This document shows positions 19,340-27,484 of a stretch of DNA of 64,000 nucleotides, piece after piece. The notes beneath the pieces are model-generated. The model worked only from the letters and a program-made list of their open reading frames with translations, was not told the origin of the DNA and made no database searches. The translations under genes and the position numbers were made by a program. The stretch's first letter is position 1. Each line of letters opens with the position of its first letter. The DNA is from Actinomyces johnsonii (GTDB lineage Bacteria; Actinomycetota; Actinomycetes; Actinomycetales; Actinomycetaceae): positions 3,070 to 67,069 of the forward strand of contig NZ_VICB01000019.1 in assembly GCF_006546835.1 (NCBI RefSeq), read 5' to 3'.

Positions 19340-19576
19340 ATGAGCGAGAGCGCACGCGCCGCGGCAGGCAAGCCGGACAGGAAGCGCGGCTTCTTCGGGC
19401 GCATCGCCCTGTTCATCCGCCAGGTCATTGACGAGCTGCGCAAGGTGGTCTGGCCCACCATGAACGAGCTGTGGACCTACTTCACGGTGGTTGTCGTCTT
19501 CATCGTCGCCATCATGGCCTTCACCGGGGTGCTGGACTTCGCCTTCAACCGGGCCATCATGTGGCTCTTCGCCTGA
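19340..19576 (+). CDS. secE: Preprotein translocase subunit SecE
   Basis: 78 residues, the single-span form of SecE. The amphipathic helix with the conserved RQVIDELRKVVWPT precedes one membrane segment (FTVVVVFIVAIMAFTGVLDF). It clamps SecY in the SecYEG channel. The gene lies about 100 bases after tRNA-Trp and 132 bases before nusG, the usual gene order. Confidence 0.97.
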   Translation: MSESARAAAGKPDRKRGFFGRIALFIRQVIDELRKVVWPTMNELWTYFTVVVVFIVAIMAFTGVLDFAFNRAIMWLFA

Positions 19577-19708
19577 TTTCGCGGTTTCGGCGACCGCGCC
19601 CTCGTCGGGAGTGGCCGGTTCCGTCCCTGGCCGCTTCTCTCACCTCCGCTGCCGTCCGTGCAGCCCGTCGTAACCGCTCGTCTCACGCCACTGGAAAGCA
19701 GGTACACC

Positions 19709-20602
19709 ATGTCTGAGGACGTCTCCTCGCAGACCACCCCCGACGACGCCGAGGGCCTCACTGCGCTCGCCGCCGTTGACGAGCCGGCTGAGACTGACGA
19801 GGTAGTCGAGGCAGTCGAAGCCGACGCCGCCGCTGAGACGGCTGCCGCAATGACCGATGACGCCGTTGAGGCTGACGAGGCCGTTGAGCCCACCGAGCCG
19901 GCAGAACCGGCCGAGCCCGCCGAGCCTGCCCAGGAGGCGCCCGTCGTCGACCCGCTGGCCGAGTTCCGCCGCCAGATGTCCGTGCTTCCGGGGCAGTGGT
20001 ACGTGCTGCACACCTACTCCGGCTACGAGCGCCGCGTGGCCACCGACATCATGGCCCGCGCTGAGAACTTCGAGGTTGAGGACTACATCTTCGATGCCAC
20101 CGTCCCCATGGAGACGGTCATCGAGATCAAGAACGGCAACAAGAAGAAGGAAGTCTCCCGGGTGCGCATCCCCGGCTACGTGTTCGTGCGCATGGACCTG
20201 GATGACCCGGAGACCTCCGACAAGGTGTGGCGCACCATCAAGGACACTCCGGCCGTCACCGGCTTCGTGGGAGACCGCTACAACCCGGTGCCGCTGACCT
20301 TCGAGGAGGCTGTCGCCCAGCTCGGCCCCACGCCCGAGGAGATCGCCGCCAAGGAGACCGCGGCCGTCGAGACCGCCGCTCCCGAGTCTGGCGCCGGCAC
20401 CCAGATCGCCACGGGGGGTCAGGTCTTCGAGGTCGCCTTCGAGGTCGGCGAGTCCGTCATCGTCACCGACGGCCCCTTCGAGTCCCTGCCGGCCACGATC
20501 TCCGAGATCCACCCCGAGACCCAGAAGCTCCAGGTGCTCATCTCCCTGTTCGGCCGCGACACCCCGGCCGAGCTCTCCTTCACCCAGGTCGCCAAGATCT
20601 GA
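19709..20602 (+). CDS. nusG: Transcription termination/antitermination factor NusG
   Basis: 297 residues. The NGN domain starts at Trp97 ([19 protein letters not shown]), and the KOW domain follows around residue 250 ([20 protein letters not shown]), with an actinobacteria-type insertion in between. The first 90 residues are a very acidic Glu/Ala/Pro extension, common in this phylum. NusG binds RNA polymerase and affects pausing and Rho termination. The ATG is preceded by GGAAAGCAGG; an earlier frame start lacks similarity. Confidence 0.96.
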   Translation: MSEDVSSQTTPDDAEGLTALAAVDEPAETDEVVEAVEADAAAETAAAMTDDAVEADEAVEPTEPAEPAEPAEPAQEAPVVDPLAEFRRQMSVLPGQWYVLHTYSGYERRVATDIMARAENFEVEDYIFDATVPMETVIEIKNGNKKKEVSRVRIPGYVFVRMDLDDPETSDKVWRTIKDTPAVTGFVGDRYNPVPLTFEEAVAQLGPTPEEIAAKETAAVETAAPESGAGTQIATGGQVFEVAFEVGESVIVTDGPFESLPATISEIHPETQKLQVLISLFGRDTPAELSFTQVAKI

Positions 20603-20632
20603 GACCGACCTCGAGATTCCCGTCATCCGCCG

Positions 20633-20667
20633 TGGCCCGACGATGCGCACTCTGCGTCGTCGGGCCA
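20633..20667 (+). terminator. Hairpin after nusG
   Basis: TGGCCCGACGA and TCGTCGGGCCA form a perfect 11-bp stem with a 13-base loop, 30 bases after the stop. There is no T-run; it may be an intrinsic or partial terminator separating secE-nusG from rplK-rplA. Confidence 0.55.
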
Positions 20668-20681
20668 CTGGTCGCCTGGGC

Positions 20682-20699
20682 CGACCGCCCGGGCGGTCG
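20682..20699. promoter_or_regulatory. Perfect 18-bp palindrome upstream of rplK
   Basis: CGACCGCCCGGGCGGTCG is fully self-complementary with no loop, which fits a dimeric protein site better than an RNA hairpin. A second symmetric site, TATCACA...TGTGATA, lies at 20712-20736. Confidence 0.4.
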
Positions 20700-20773
20700 A
20701 CGGGAGCCACGTATCACAGGCCGTTGTCATGTGATAACGCGCACCGGGGGCCCTGGGCCGCTCCGCGGAGGGC

Positions 20774-20779
20774 TACGAT
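20774..20779 (+). promoter_or_regulatory. Candidate -10 of rplK-rplA with structured leader
   Basis: TACGAT, 82 bases before the rplK start. The leader that follows contains two stems, GTGCGT/ACGCAC (20788-20803) and CTGCACG/CGTGCAG (20811-20829), possibly part of L1 autoregulation. Assignment by position only. Confidence 0.5.
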
Positions 20780-20861
20780 GAGCGCTTGTGCGTGTGTACG
20801 CACCCAACCGCTGCACGGCAGGCGTGCAGCACATCCGGACAAGTAAGAAGGACCCATTCCT

Positions 20862-21293
20862 ATGGCCCCTAAGAAGAAGGTCGCCGGGCTGATCAAGCTC
20901 CAGATCCAGGCCGGCCAGGCCAACCCCGCACCGCCGATCGGCCCCGCCCTGGGTGCCCACGGCGTCAACATCATGGAGTTCTGCAAGGCGTACAACGCGG
21001 CGACCGAGTCGCAGCGCGGCAACGTCATCCCCGTGGAGATCACCGTCTACGAGGATCGCTCCTTCACCTTCATCACCAAGACCCCGCCGGCCGCCGAGCT
21101 CATCAAGAAGGCCGCGGGCGTCCCCAAGGGATCCGCCACCCCCCACACCGTGAAGGTGGCCTCCCTGACCCAGGCTCAGGTGCGTGAGATCGCCGAGTCC
21201 AAGATGCCCGACCTCAACGCCAACGACGTCGAGGCCGCCGCCAAGATCATCGCCGGCACCGCCCGCTCCATGGGCATCACCGTCGAGGCCTGA
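20862..21293 (+). CDS. rplK: 50S ribosomal protein L11
   Basis: 143 residues, full length. N-terminal [20 protein letters not shown] with the proline-rich [20 protein letters not shown] is diagnostic. Part of the GTPase-associated centre on 23S rRNA, contacting elongation factors and RelA. Followed by rplA after a 97-base gap. Confidence 0.98.
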   Translation: MAPKKKVAGLIKLQIQAGQANPAPPIGPALGAHGVNIMEFCKAYNAATESQRGNVIPVEITVYEDRSFTFITKTPPAAELIKKAAGVPKGSATPHTVKVASLTQAQVREIAESKMPDLNANDVEAAAKIIAGTARSMGITVEA

Positions 21294-21390
21294 GGCACTC
21301 GCCGGCCTACCGGCTCTCTCAACTCAACCCCATACGAAACCGTGGAAGGGCCTCGCGCGGCCCGAACACCACGACTGCAAGGAGAAGCAG

Positions 21391-22080
21391 ATGACCAAGC
21401 GCTCCAAGGCCTACCGCGCCGCGGCCGAGAAGATCCAGTCCGGAGTCCTCTACACCCCGGCCGAGGCCATTCACCTGGCCAAGTCCACCTCCATTACCAA
21501 GTTCGACGCCACCGTGGATGTCGTCTTCCGCCTGGGCGTCGACCCCCGCAAGGCGGACCAGATGGTCCGTGGCACCGTGTCCCTGCCGCACGGTACCGGT
21601 AAGACCGCCCGCGTCGTCGTCTTCGCCCAGGGCGAGCGGGCCGAGCAGGCCCTCGCCGCCGGCGCGGACGAGGTCGGTGGCGACGAGCTCATCGAGAAGG
21701 TCGCCAAGGGCTACACGGACTTCGACGCCGCCGTGGCCACCCCCGACCTCATGGGTAAGGTCGGCCGCCTGGGTCGCGTCCTGGGCCCCCGCGGCCTCAT
21801 GCCCAACCCTCGCACCGGCACCGTGACGATGGACGTGGCCAAGGCCGTTTCCGACATCAAGGGCGGCCGCATCGAGTTCCGCGTGGACCGCGCCTCCAAC
21901 CTCCACTTCATCATCGGCAAGGTTTCCTTCTCCGAGGAGCAGCTGGAGACGAACTTCCAGGCCGCCCTGGAGGAGGTCCTGCGCCTCAAGCCTTCGACCT
22001 CGAAGGGCCGCTACATCCTCAAGGCCACCATGACTACCACCATGGGTCCCGGCATCCCGCTGGACGTCACCAAGGCCTGA
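21391..22080 (+). CDS. rplA: 50S ribosomal protein L1
   Basis: 229 residues. Signature segments [20 protein letters not shown] and [10 protein letters not shown] are present. L1 forms the stalk that helps release deacylated tRNA, and in many bacteria represses its own L11-L1 operon by binding the leader. The ATG follows GGAGAAGCAG. Confidence 0.98.
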   Translation: MTKRSKAYRAAAEKIQSGVLYTPAEAIHLAKSTSITKFDATVDVVFRLGVDPRKADQMVRGTVSLPHGTGKTARVVVFAQGERAEQALAAGADEVGGDELIEKVAKGYTDFDAAVATPDLMGKVGRLGRVLGPRGLMPNPRTGTVTMDVAKAVSDIKGGRIEFRVDRASNLHFIIGKVSFSEEQLETNFQAALEEVLRLKPSTSKGRYILKATMTTTMGPGIPLDVTKA

Positions 22081-22098
22081 GGCTCTTCATCCTTCATG

Positions 22099-22140
22099 AC
22101 GGTGTCGGCCGCCTCCCACATGGGAGGCGGCCGACACCGT
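22099..22140 (+). terminator. Strong hairpin terminator after rplA
   Basis: Two 20-base complementary arms (ACGGTGTCGGCC... and its complement) with a minimal loop, 19 bases after the stop. It also lies just beyond the stop of the convergent OmpA-lipoprotein gene and may serve both. Confidence 0.85.
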
Positions 22141-22150
22141 CGCTTGCGTT

Positions 22151-23839
22151 TCAGCTGCTGACGGGGATGTCGGTGAGGCGGTAGGCGTAGCTGCTGTCGC
22201 TACTCTTGCCCTGATGGTCCACTGTCACAGTGTCGCCGCCGGGATCGGGCCAGACGACGCAGACGGTGGTGACGGCTCCGCCCTTGAGCACGTCGCCGGT
22301 GTGCAGCTCGGTGAGGGGGATGTGGGCGTTGATGTCGGTCTGCTGGTAGTCGGCGGGGAAGACTCGTTCGGTGCCGGTGATAAGGGTCAGCCCGTCGGCA
22401 GCGCCGAAGGTGGCGATGACACCGTGATTCTCATCGCGCTGGTTGCCAAAAACGGTCTGCGGATCGCTGAGTAACGGTGTGAGTGGGGCGCCGGTGGAAC
22501 CGGATTTGACGGTGCAGGTCAGGGTTCCCAGGAGGAAGCCGCCGGTGCGGGTGACCTGGTCGATGCTGATGGTGACCTCGCCACTGGTGCCGGTCCCTTT
22601 GGACGTCAGGGTGACGCCCTCACTGCCCTTGGCGACGGCGCCTTGTGGGGTGGGTAGGGAGCCGCTTCCGCTGCCGGCAGTGGTAGTAGGAGACGCGCTT
22701 GAGCCGTCCTTCTTACTGGTGGTGCCGCCGGTGGGGGTGAGGGTGATCTCGACTCTTCGGTTGGCGGCCCTGGCCTCGTCGGTGGTGTCGTTGACTCGGG
22801 GCTCGCTCTCGCCCTTGCCGGTGGCGGTGGGGTTCCACTTGTCGAGTGAGGTGAGTTGTTCGAGCCTGCTTTTGACGGCGTTGGCGCGCTGTTCTGAGAG
22901 AGTTTGGTTGTAGGCGTCGTCCTGGATGTCATCGGTGTGGCCCACGATGGTGAGCGTTCCGCCGTTGGGGTACTGCTTCAACTGCCCGGCCACGATCTGC
23001 AACTGGGCCTCGGCCGCCGGAGCCAATTCGGCCGAGTCCGAGGCGAAGGTGACATCGCTGGCCAGGGTGACGGTGACGTCCTCATCGCCGGTATGGGTAC
23101 TCGTGGAACCGTCCAGGGTCCTCGTGTAGCGCTCGATCGCCGCGGGCTCAACGAGTTTCGGTTCGGGGGCGGGACGCTTGTCCAGCTCGGTCTGAGCGCT
23201 GGCGAGGTCGATATCGGCCTTCTGAGCGGAGTCCTTGTCCAGCACGGAAACAGTGGTGAAGCCGGTCTGGGGAACGAGGACGGTGACGGTGTCGGCGTCG
23301 ACCTTGCCGAAGGACAGATAGGAGGTCGCCTTTTCTCCCGGGGCCACCTTCAGGGAGGACCCGCTGCCATCGGTCGCGTTCCAGACCCGCCCCTGATCAA
23401 GATCCAGCAGGCGCACCCCTGCGGCGCCGGCACTGACCCACCATATCGATGTCGGGCCCAGGTAGTTGCTGAGGCTGAGATTGTTGTCCCCCGTGTTGAA
23501 AACGCTGACGGATGTGTCTGCCACGGAGGCGTCGTCCTCGGCTCGGGTCAGCTCCAGGGCCATGATCGAGGTGGACTCGTCCTTGCGGATGACGGGGGAG
23601 ACCCGCACCGTGACGTGGTGTCCGGAGATATGGGCGTCGAGCTCCTGCCAGTCAGTGCCGCTACCCTTAGCGTCGCCGCTGCCGGAGGACGCACCTGCTG
23701 ACGGAGAGACGGCGGCATCCTCATCGCACGCGGCAAGAACGGGAAGGCCCGCAGCGGCCAAGACTGAGAGTGCGAGGAAGGATCGGCGAGGAGGAATCAC
23801 CGGCGAGCAGCTGAGTAGGCGCGAGGATCGATGGGACAT
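22151..23839 (-). CDS. OmpA-domain lipoprotein (paralogue 1)
   Basis: 562 residues. Signal peptide with lipobox LAAC (lipidated Cys38), then a Ser/Gly-rich linker, a domain of about 200 residues unique to these paralogues, and an OmpA/MotB-type peptidoglycan-binding domain (VTFASDSAELAPAAEAQLQI; TIVGHTDDIQDDAYNQTLSE; AARAANRRVEITL-like end). A further 170-residue C-terminal domain follows. It is a close paralogue of the larger OmpA lipoprotein inside the tad operon, sharing the same layout and even the leader CTAGGAG before the start. Probably membrane-anchored and bound to the cell wall. Specific role unknown. Confidence 0.82.
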   Translation of the reverse strand: MSHRSSRLLSCSPVIPPRRSFLALSVLAAAGLPVLAACDEDAAVSPSAGASSGSGDAKGSGTDWQELDAHISGHHVTVRVSPVIRKDESTSIMALELTRAEDDASVADTSVSVFNTGDNNLSLSNYLGPTSIWWVSAGAAGVRLLDLDQGRVWNATDGSGSSLKVAPGEKATSYLSFGKVDADTVTVLVPQTGFTTVSVLDKDSAQKADIDLASAQTELDKRPAPEPKLVEPAAIERYTRTLDGSTSTHTGDEDVTVTLASDVTFASDSAELAPAAEAQLQIVAGQLKQYPNGGTLTIVGHTDDIQDDAYNQTLSEQRANAVKSRLEQLTSLDKWNPTATGKGESEPRVNDTTDEARAANRRVEITLTPTGGTTSKKDGSSASPTTTAGSGSGSLPTPQGAVAKGSEGVTLTSKGTGTSGEVTISIDQVTRTGGFLLGTLTCTVKSGSTGAPLTPLLSDPQTVFGNQRDENHGVIATFGAADGLTLITGTERVFPADYQQTDINAHIPLTELHTGDVLKGGAVTTVCVVWPDPGGDTVTVDHQGKSSDSSYAYRLTDIPVSS

Positions 23840-24009
23840 TGGGAGCTCCTAGGCGAGATCATCGGGAGAGTCCCTAAGACTTTAACCATGCGCAGCCCGT
23901 TGCGATAGTGATCCGACTACCTGTGGACTACTACCCATCTCCTTCCGAGTGAGCATGTCGATGACGCTCCGGTTGTCGGAAGGCTCCGAAGGATCCAACC
24001 GGACCGTAC

Positions 24010-24145
24010 GACCTTGGCCCTTGATGAGGATGTCGGTGAGGCTGTAGGTGCTGGTGTTGATGTCGTCGACGGAAGGCATCATCTTTGGCGCGGGTCAGTT
24101 TCAGTGCCATGATCGAGGTGGTTTCGTCCTTGCGGAACGTCATTG
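24010..24145 (-). pseudogene. Fragment of an OmpA-domain lipoprotein gene
   Basis: On the minus strand the sequence FRKDETTSIMALKLTRAKDD matches the N-terminal domain of both OmpA-lipoprotein paralogues (IRKDEKTSIIALKLTRAKDD in the tad copy). A frameshift later, SVDDINTSTYSLTDILIKGQ joins the paralogue's next residues (SIDDVN) directly to its extreme C-terminus (YRLTDIPIKN). The whole middle, including the OmpA domain, is deleted. This is a third, dead copy of the family. Confidence 0.75.
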
Positions 24146-24160
24146 TCCTAGTAAGAGGTG

Positions 24161-24275
24161 CTCCCCATGCACTCCCCATCGTTCCCCGGGGAGTCCCCAT
24201 GCATTCCCCGCTCCCCATGGGTACCCCGGGTGTATCCGTATACTACACGGTATTTCCCCGTGGGAGGCTCCCCAT
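24161..24275. repeat. Cluster of CTCCCCAT octamers
   Basis: Exact CTCCCCAT at 24161, 24172, 24211 and 24268, plus GTCCCCAT at 24193 and two TTCCCCG/TTCCCCGG relatives in between. All are in one orientation, upstream of a lipoprotein operon. It may be a regulatory array or a slippage-prone degenerate repeat. Confidence 0.6.
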
Positions 24276-24356
24276 TTTTCGGATGAAGATTTCTGCATAA
24301 GGTGTTGGCATTCCTCGGGCCGCTGTGGTCTGAGACCCAACAATGGAGGTCCCATC

Positions 24357-24983
24357 ATGATGACTATTTCTACGAGAGTCCTGGCCGTTGTGAGTGCCAT
24401 TGGTCTGGCGGCGACTCTGGCGTCCTGCCAGGACGAAAGGTCGGACTCGACAGGATCGGAAACTTCAACAGGATCAGGTGCTCCAACGTCAGCATCGGCT
24501 CCGAAATCCGCCTCCGGTACGAACGGTAGTGGAAATAATGGGACGGTCATTGAGTCACATTCCACGAGTGTTGACGGCAAGCCTGGAACTGTCTCTCTGA
24601 ACTCCGTATCCGGGACGGGGACAACGGTGACTGTCATGTTCTCCGTGACGAATGATGACAAGAAGAATGACATGTGGGTCAGTGACACATTCTCCGATGG
24701 AGACGACTCGATTCCTCAGGCCGGCGGGAGCGCGAGCCCGGGCGGGAGCAAGAGCAACGCCGACGGACTGACACTTATCGAGTCGTCCTCCTCAAACGTC
24801 TACCGTGTCTCCTATGACTCCCAAGGGGGCTGCCTGTGCTCCAGCGAGCTCGCCGAGTTCGTCAAACCCGGCGAGACACTCGCGCTCCAGGCGACCTTCA
24901 CCGGTGTTCCGGCGGATGCGAAGAGTGTCACCGTCACCATTCCAAATGGTGGATCCTTCAGCAATGTGGCGGTGTCTCGATGA
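24357..24983 (+). CDS. Secreted lipoprotein of unknown function
   Basis: 208 residues. Signal peptide MMTISTRVLAVVSAIGLAAT ending in lipobox LASC (Cys24), a Ser/Thr/Gly-rich linker of about 45 residues, then a beta-rich domain (residues about 65-205) with a CLCSSELAEFVKPGE segment. The first of two adjacent ATGs is preceded by TGGAGGT. Its stop overlaps the next gene's start (ATGA), so both are translated together. The domain resembles generic extracellular immunoglobulin-like lipoprotein domains, but I cannot name a family. Confidence 0.75.
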   Translation: MMTISTRVLAVVSAIGLAATLASCQDERSDSTGSETSTGSGAPTSASAPKSASGTNGSGNNGTVIESHSTSVDGKPGTVSLNSVSGTGTTVTVMFSVTNDDKKNDMWVSDTFSDGDDSIPQAGGSASPGGSKSNADGLTLIESSSSNVYRVSYDSQGGCLCSSELAEFVKPGETLALQATFTGVPADAKSVTVTIPNGGSFSNVAVSR

Positions 24984-25666
24984 GGTGGCAGACGCTTTGT
25001 GGAGCGCGGACGATGGGTGTGGAGCATCGCCGTCGGGCTGGGGCACGTGCTGCTGCTGTCGTCGCTGCGAGTGTCGCATCGTGGTTGGTTGCCGTTGGAG
25101 CTGCCGCCTCACCTGCAGCACCGCAGGCGGGCCGTCCGGTGGCGGCATCAGCCAACAGTGCCACAGCCGATCCGACGACGATCGTCAAACAGCCGGGAAG
25201 CGCCGGGCCCGGTAACCCCCGGGTGGTTCAGGCAGTGGATCGCCTCGTCGTCCCGGTGTCGCGATCGAGCAGCTCGGACAGTGCCGTCACCTACTCCTCG
25301 GACGGGAAGACGACCGTGGCCTCGTTATCCGGTGACGTCACCTTTGACGTCGACTCGGCCACCTTGACCGACCGCGCCAAGCAGGTACTCGACGAGATCG
25401 TCGCCCGCTGGAACGGCAAGCCGCCGGCAACGGTCACTGTGGTGGGGCACACCGACTCCGTGGCCGACGACGCCCACAACCAGACGCTCTCCGAGCAGCG
25501 GGCCAAGGCCGTGGCGGACTACCTGACCTCCAAGCTGCCGTCCCTGAACGTGCAGTCCTCCGGCAAGGGCGAGAGTGAGCCCGTGGCCTCCGAGACCAAT
25601 GAGGACGGCAGCGTCAACGAGGCCGGCAAGGCTGCCAATCGTCACGTGGACGTGCGCTGGGGGTGA
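24980..25666 (+). CDS. Exported OmpA-domain protein
   Basis: 228 residues. An N-terminal signal-type segment (AAAVVAASVASWLVAVGAAA) is followed by a linker and a C-terminal OmpA/MotB peptidoglycan-binding domain: VTFDVDSATLTDRAKQVLDE, VVGHTDSVADDAHNQTLSEQ, GKGESEPVASE and AANRHVDV. Unlike the two large paralogues it has no lipobox and no C-terminal extra domain. It is translationally coupled to the preceding lipoprotein through ATGA. The two probably form a wall-associated pair. Confidence 0.82.
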   Translation: MRWQTLCGARTMGVEHRRRAGARAAAVVAASVASWLVAVGAAASPAAPQAGRPVAASANSATADPTTIVKQPGSAGPGNPRVVQAVDRLVVPVSRSSSSDSAVTYSSDGKTTVASLSGDVTFDVDSATLTDRAKQVLDEIVARWNGKPPATVTVVGHTDSVADDAHNQTLSEQRAKAVADYLTSKLPSLNVQSSGKGESEPVASETNEDGSVNEAGKAANRHVDVRWG

Positions 25667-25691
25667 TGCGGAACGTATCTCGGTCGGGCAG

Positions 25692-26210
25692 TCAGCGCAA
25701 CTCGATCCACTGACCCACGGTGGCAATCTGCTTGTCGGTGATCTTCGCGCCTGCGAAGTCCACGAGGCAGATCTGTGAATCCCGGCTAATGGCCCAGAGA
25801 GACCCCTTCTTCTGGTAGGGCCAGGTGATCTGGTACTGCTGCTGTGCCAGGATAATGGTTCCGTTGGTAATGGCCGTTCGCGAGCCAATGGGCTCGTACC
25901 CGCGGGTGACAGCTCGGGCGCCATTCATTGCGAGGTTAAGAGCCTGGTAGGCGTCTTTTGCCTCGACAGACTGAGCTGTCATGAGGACGCCTGACTTGTC
26001 GGATGGATCAGTCCACTTGGTACCCCAGATACTTGACTGAGCCACCGACCGATCCCAGCCCTTGGGTACCGCGAGGAGCAGATCACCGTCGTCAAGACGG
26101 TCCCAGTCCCCGTCTGGGCCTGGATACTGACTCGACGAGCAGCCGGCAAGAATCGTAGCGGCTCCAGCAGTCGAAGCCGTGAGAAGTGCGCGTCGTCGTC
26201 CGATGGTCAT
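25692..26210 (-). CDS. Small lipoprotein with twin-arginine-like signal
   Basis: 172 residues. Signal MTIGRRRALLTASTAGAATI with lipobox LAGC (Cys24) and an RRR motif that could suit Tat export. The mature domain has aromatic-rich strands (WDRLDDGDLLLAVPKGWDRS) and no motif I recognise. Third of three lipoprotein genes joined by 4-base ATGA overlaps on this strand, hence one translational unit. Function unknown. Confidence 0.72.
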   Translation of the reverse strand: MTIGRRRALLTASTAGAATILAGCSSSQYPGPDGDWDRLDDGDLLLAVPKGWDRSVAQSSIWGTKWTDPSDKSGVLMTAQSVEAKDAYQALNLAMNGARAVTRGYEPIGSRTAITNGTIILAQQQYQITWPYQKKGSLWAISRDSQICLVDFAGAKITDKQIATVGQWIELR

Positions 26211-26815
26211 TGTTGCTGCCTCGTCAAAGTTAGAGAGTTCTCAATGCCGTTGCGAAGACCATCGTCCAGAGTGGTACTCAGGAGGGTGACAACGCCTACC
26301 CCCACATCCGAGGCAAGCAGCCAAGTCCACCCCAGCCAGGATGCTGCAGGGCCCCAGTAGAAGGCGACTCTCTCGGTGGCGGGCTTGCCCCCGCTGGCCT
26401 CCCAGGAGACCCGGCCAATCTCCGAGTAGTTCTCAAAGAGGTAGGAGCTCGTGAGATTGACGGTTTGCCTGATGCCGTCGGCGGTGGTGCTCGCGTCGAT
26501 GCCGGAGAGCAGGACCCGCTGCTCGAAGCTGGTATCGCTGGTCTGCAGGTCGTAGGAGACGGCATACGGGGGCCACCCGCTGCGCCGAGTGGGCCCCTTG
26601 AGGGAGGACAGCAGACTGAGAGAGATACCGGAGAAGTTAATACTGACCCAGTCCTGGGGAGCATCTTGTGGACTCTTGGACGGGGCTTGCGGCTGCTTCA
26701 CGTCATCGACCGAGGTCATTCCTGACACGGGTGTTTTCTCTGGTGATCTGCTGCACGACGCGACCGCGCTCAATGAGGCGATACCGCCGGCGGCTATGAG
26801 GAAACGGCGCTTCAT
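26207..26815 (-). CDS. Small lipoprotein of unknown function
   Basis: 202 residues. Signal MKRRFLIAAGGIASLSAVAS with a lipobox-like VASC (Cys21); a Pro/Gln/Ser linker; then a domain of about 140 residues rich in Ser/Thr and Trp. Overlaps its neighbours on both sides by 4 bases, in the middle of the lipoprotein trio. No family recognised; it may be a divergent relative of the flanking proteins. Confidence 0.72.
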   Translation of the reverse strand: MKRRFLIAAGGIASLSAVASCSRSPEKTPVSGMTSVDDVKQPQAPSKSPQDAPQDWVSINFSGISLSLLSSLKGPTRRSGWPPYAVSYDLQTSDTSFEQRVLLSGIDASTTADGIRQTVNLTSSYLFENYSEIGRVSWEASGGKPATERVAFYWGPAASWLGWTWLLASDVGVGVVTLLSTTLDDGLRNGIENSLTLTRQQQ

Positions 26816-27441
26816 GAGACAATCACCGTCACAGACGAGAGGACGGAAGATATGCGGTTAAGGCTCTCCTGATTCTTCGGATCGGCGAAGACATAGATGC
26901 CGTAGCTCTCCCCACTGGGGCCGTCAACGATGATTCCCGCGCACGTGATGGGAACCTCGGCGGTCTTACGGTCCTGCAGCCACGGCGGAATGGCCGTGGT
27001 CTGCCAGTCCAGACGGTTCCCGCCGGTTCCTCCTGGAACCTCTATGGGAGTCACCGTGGGCTGAATGGACTGCGCGGTTAGTGCCTGCTGTTCTGCGGCC
27101 AGGACACTTGCTGCTGGTTTGGTTCCGGTGGTGTAGTACTCAACGGCAACTGTGAGGGGGATGCCACCCCTGCTGTCGTAGTAGGTCTGTTGCATGCCGT
27201 CGTCGTACGTGGTGGTGGCCCCGGTGATGGCGTCCCCAGGTACCTGGATCATGAGGTTACCGGTAGGAAGAATCGTCATCATACCGTCCGACGACGTGAC
27301 GGTCGAACCGCTCGACGCCGATGGCTGAGATGCGGGTGCGGCGGCCGAGGTGGTGCTGGAGTCTGAGGCTCCTCTCTGGCCGCAGGCACACAAGGCGAGT
27401 ACGGCCATCGTTGCCGCCGCAGCTATTACAGGAGTCTTCAT
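26812..27441 (-). CDS. Small lipoprotein of unknown function
   Basis: 209 residues from the ATG giving MKTPVIAAAATMAVLALCAC (lipidated Cys20). A Ser/Ala/Thr linker precedes a domain of about 165 residues (ILPTGNLMIQVPGDAITGAT through SYGIYVFADPKNQESLNR). First gene of the overlapping lipoprotein trio. The longer frame upstream has no ribosome site and no signal peptide. Function unknown; the three products may assemble at the cell surface. Confidence 0.75.
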   Translation of the reverse strand: MKTPVIAAAATMAVLALCACGQRGASDSSTTSAAAPASQPSASSGSTVTSSDGMMTILPTGNLMIQVPGDAITGATTTYDDGMQQTYYDSRGGIPLTVAVEYYTTGTKPAASVLAAEQQALTAQSIQPTVTPIEVPGGTGGNRLDWQTTAIPPWLQDRKTAEVPITCAGIIVDGPSGESYGIYVFADPKNQESLNRISSVLSSVTVIVS

Positions 27442-27484
27442 GCGCTGTCCTTGCGTTGTCGTCAGGCGTCCAAAGAGGAACCGG

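Larger units (their letters stand above)
23840..24356. other. 517-base spacer with decayed OmpA fragment and octamer array
   Basis: Between two lipoprotein genes facing away from each other. It holds a remnant of the OmpA-lipoprotein family (about 24010-24145) and five CTCCCCAT-like octamers, described separately. No intact gene seen; base composition is visibly lower in GC than the ribosomal regions. Confidence 0.6.
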
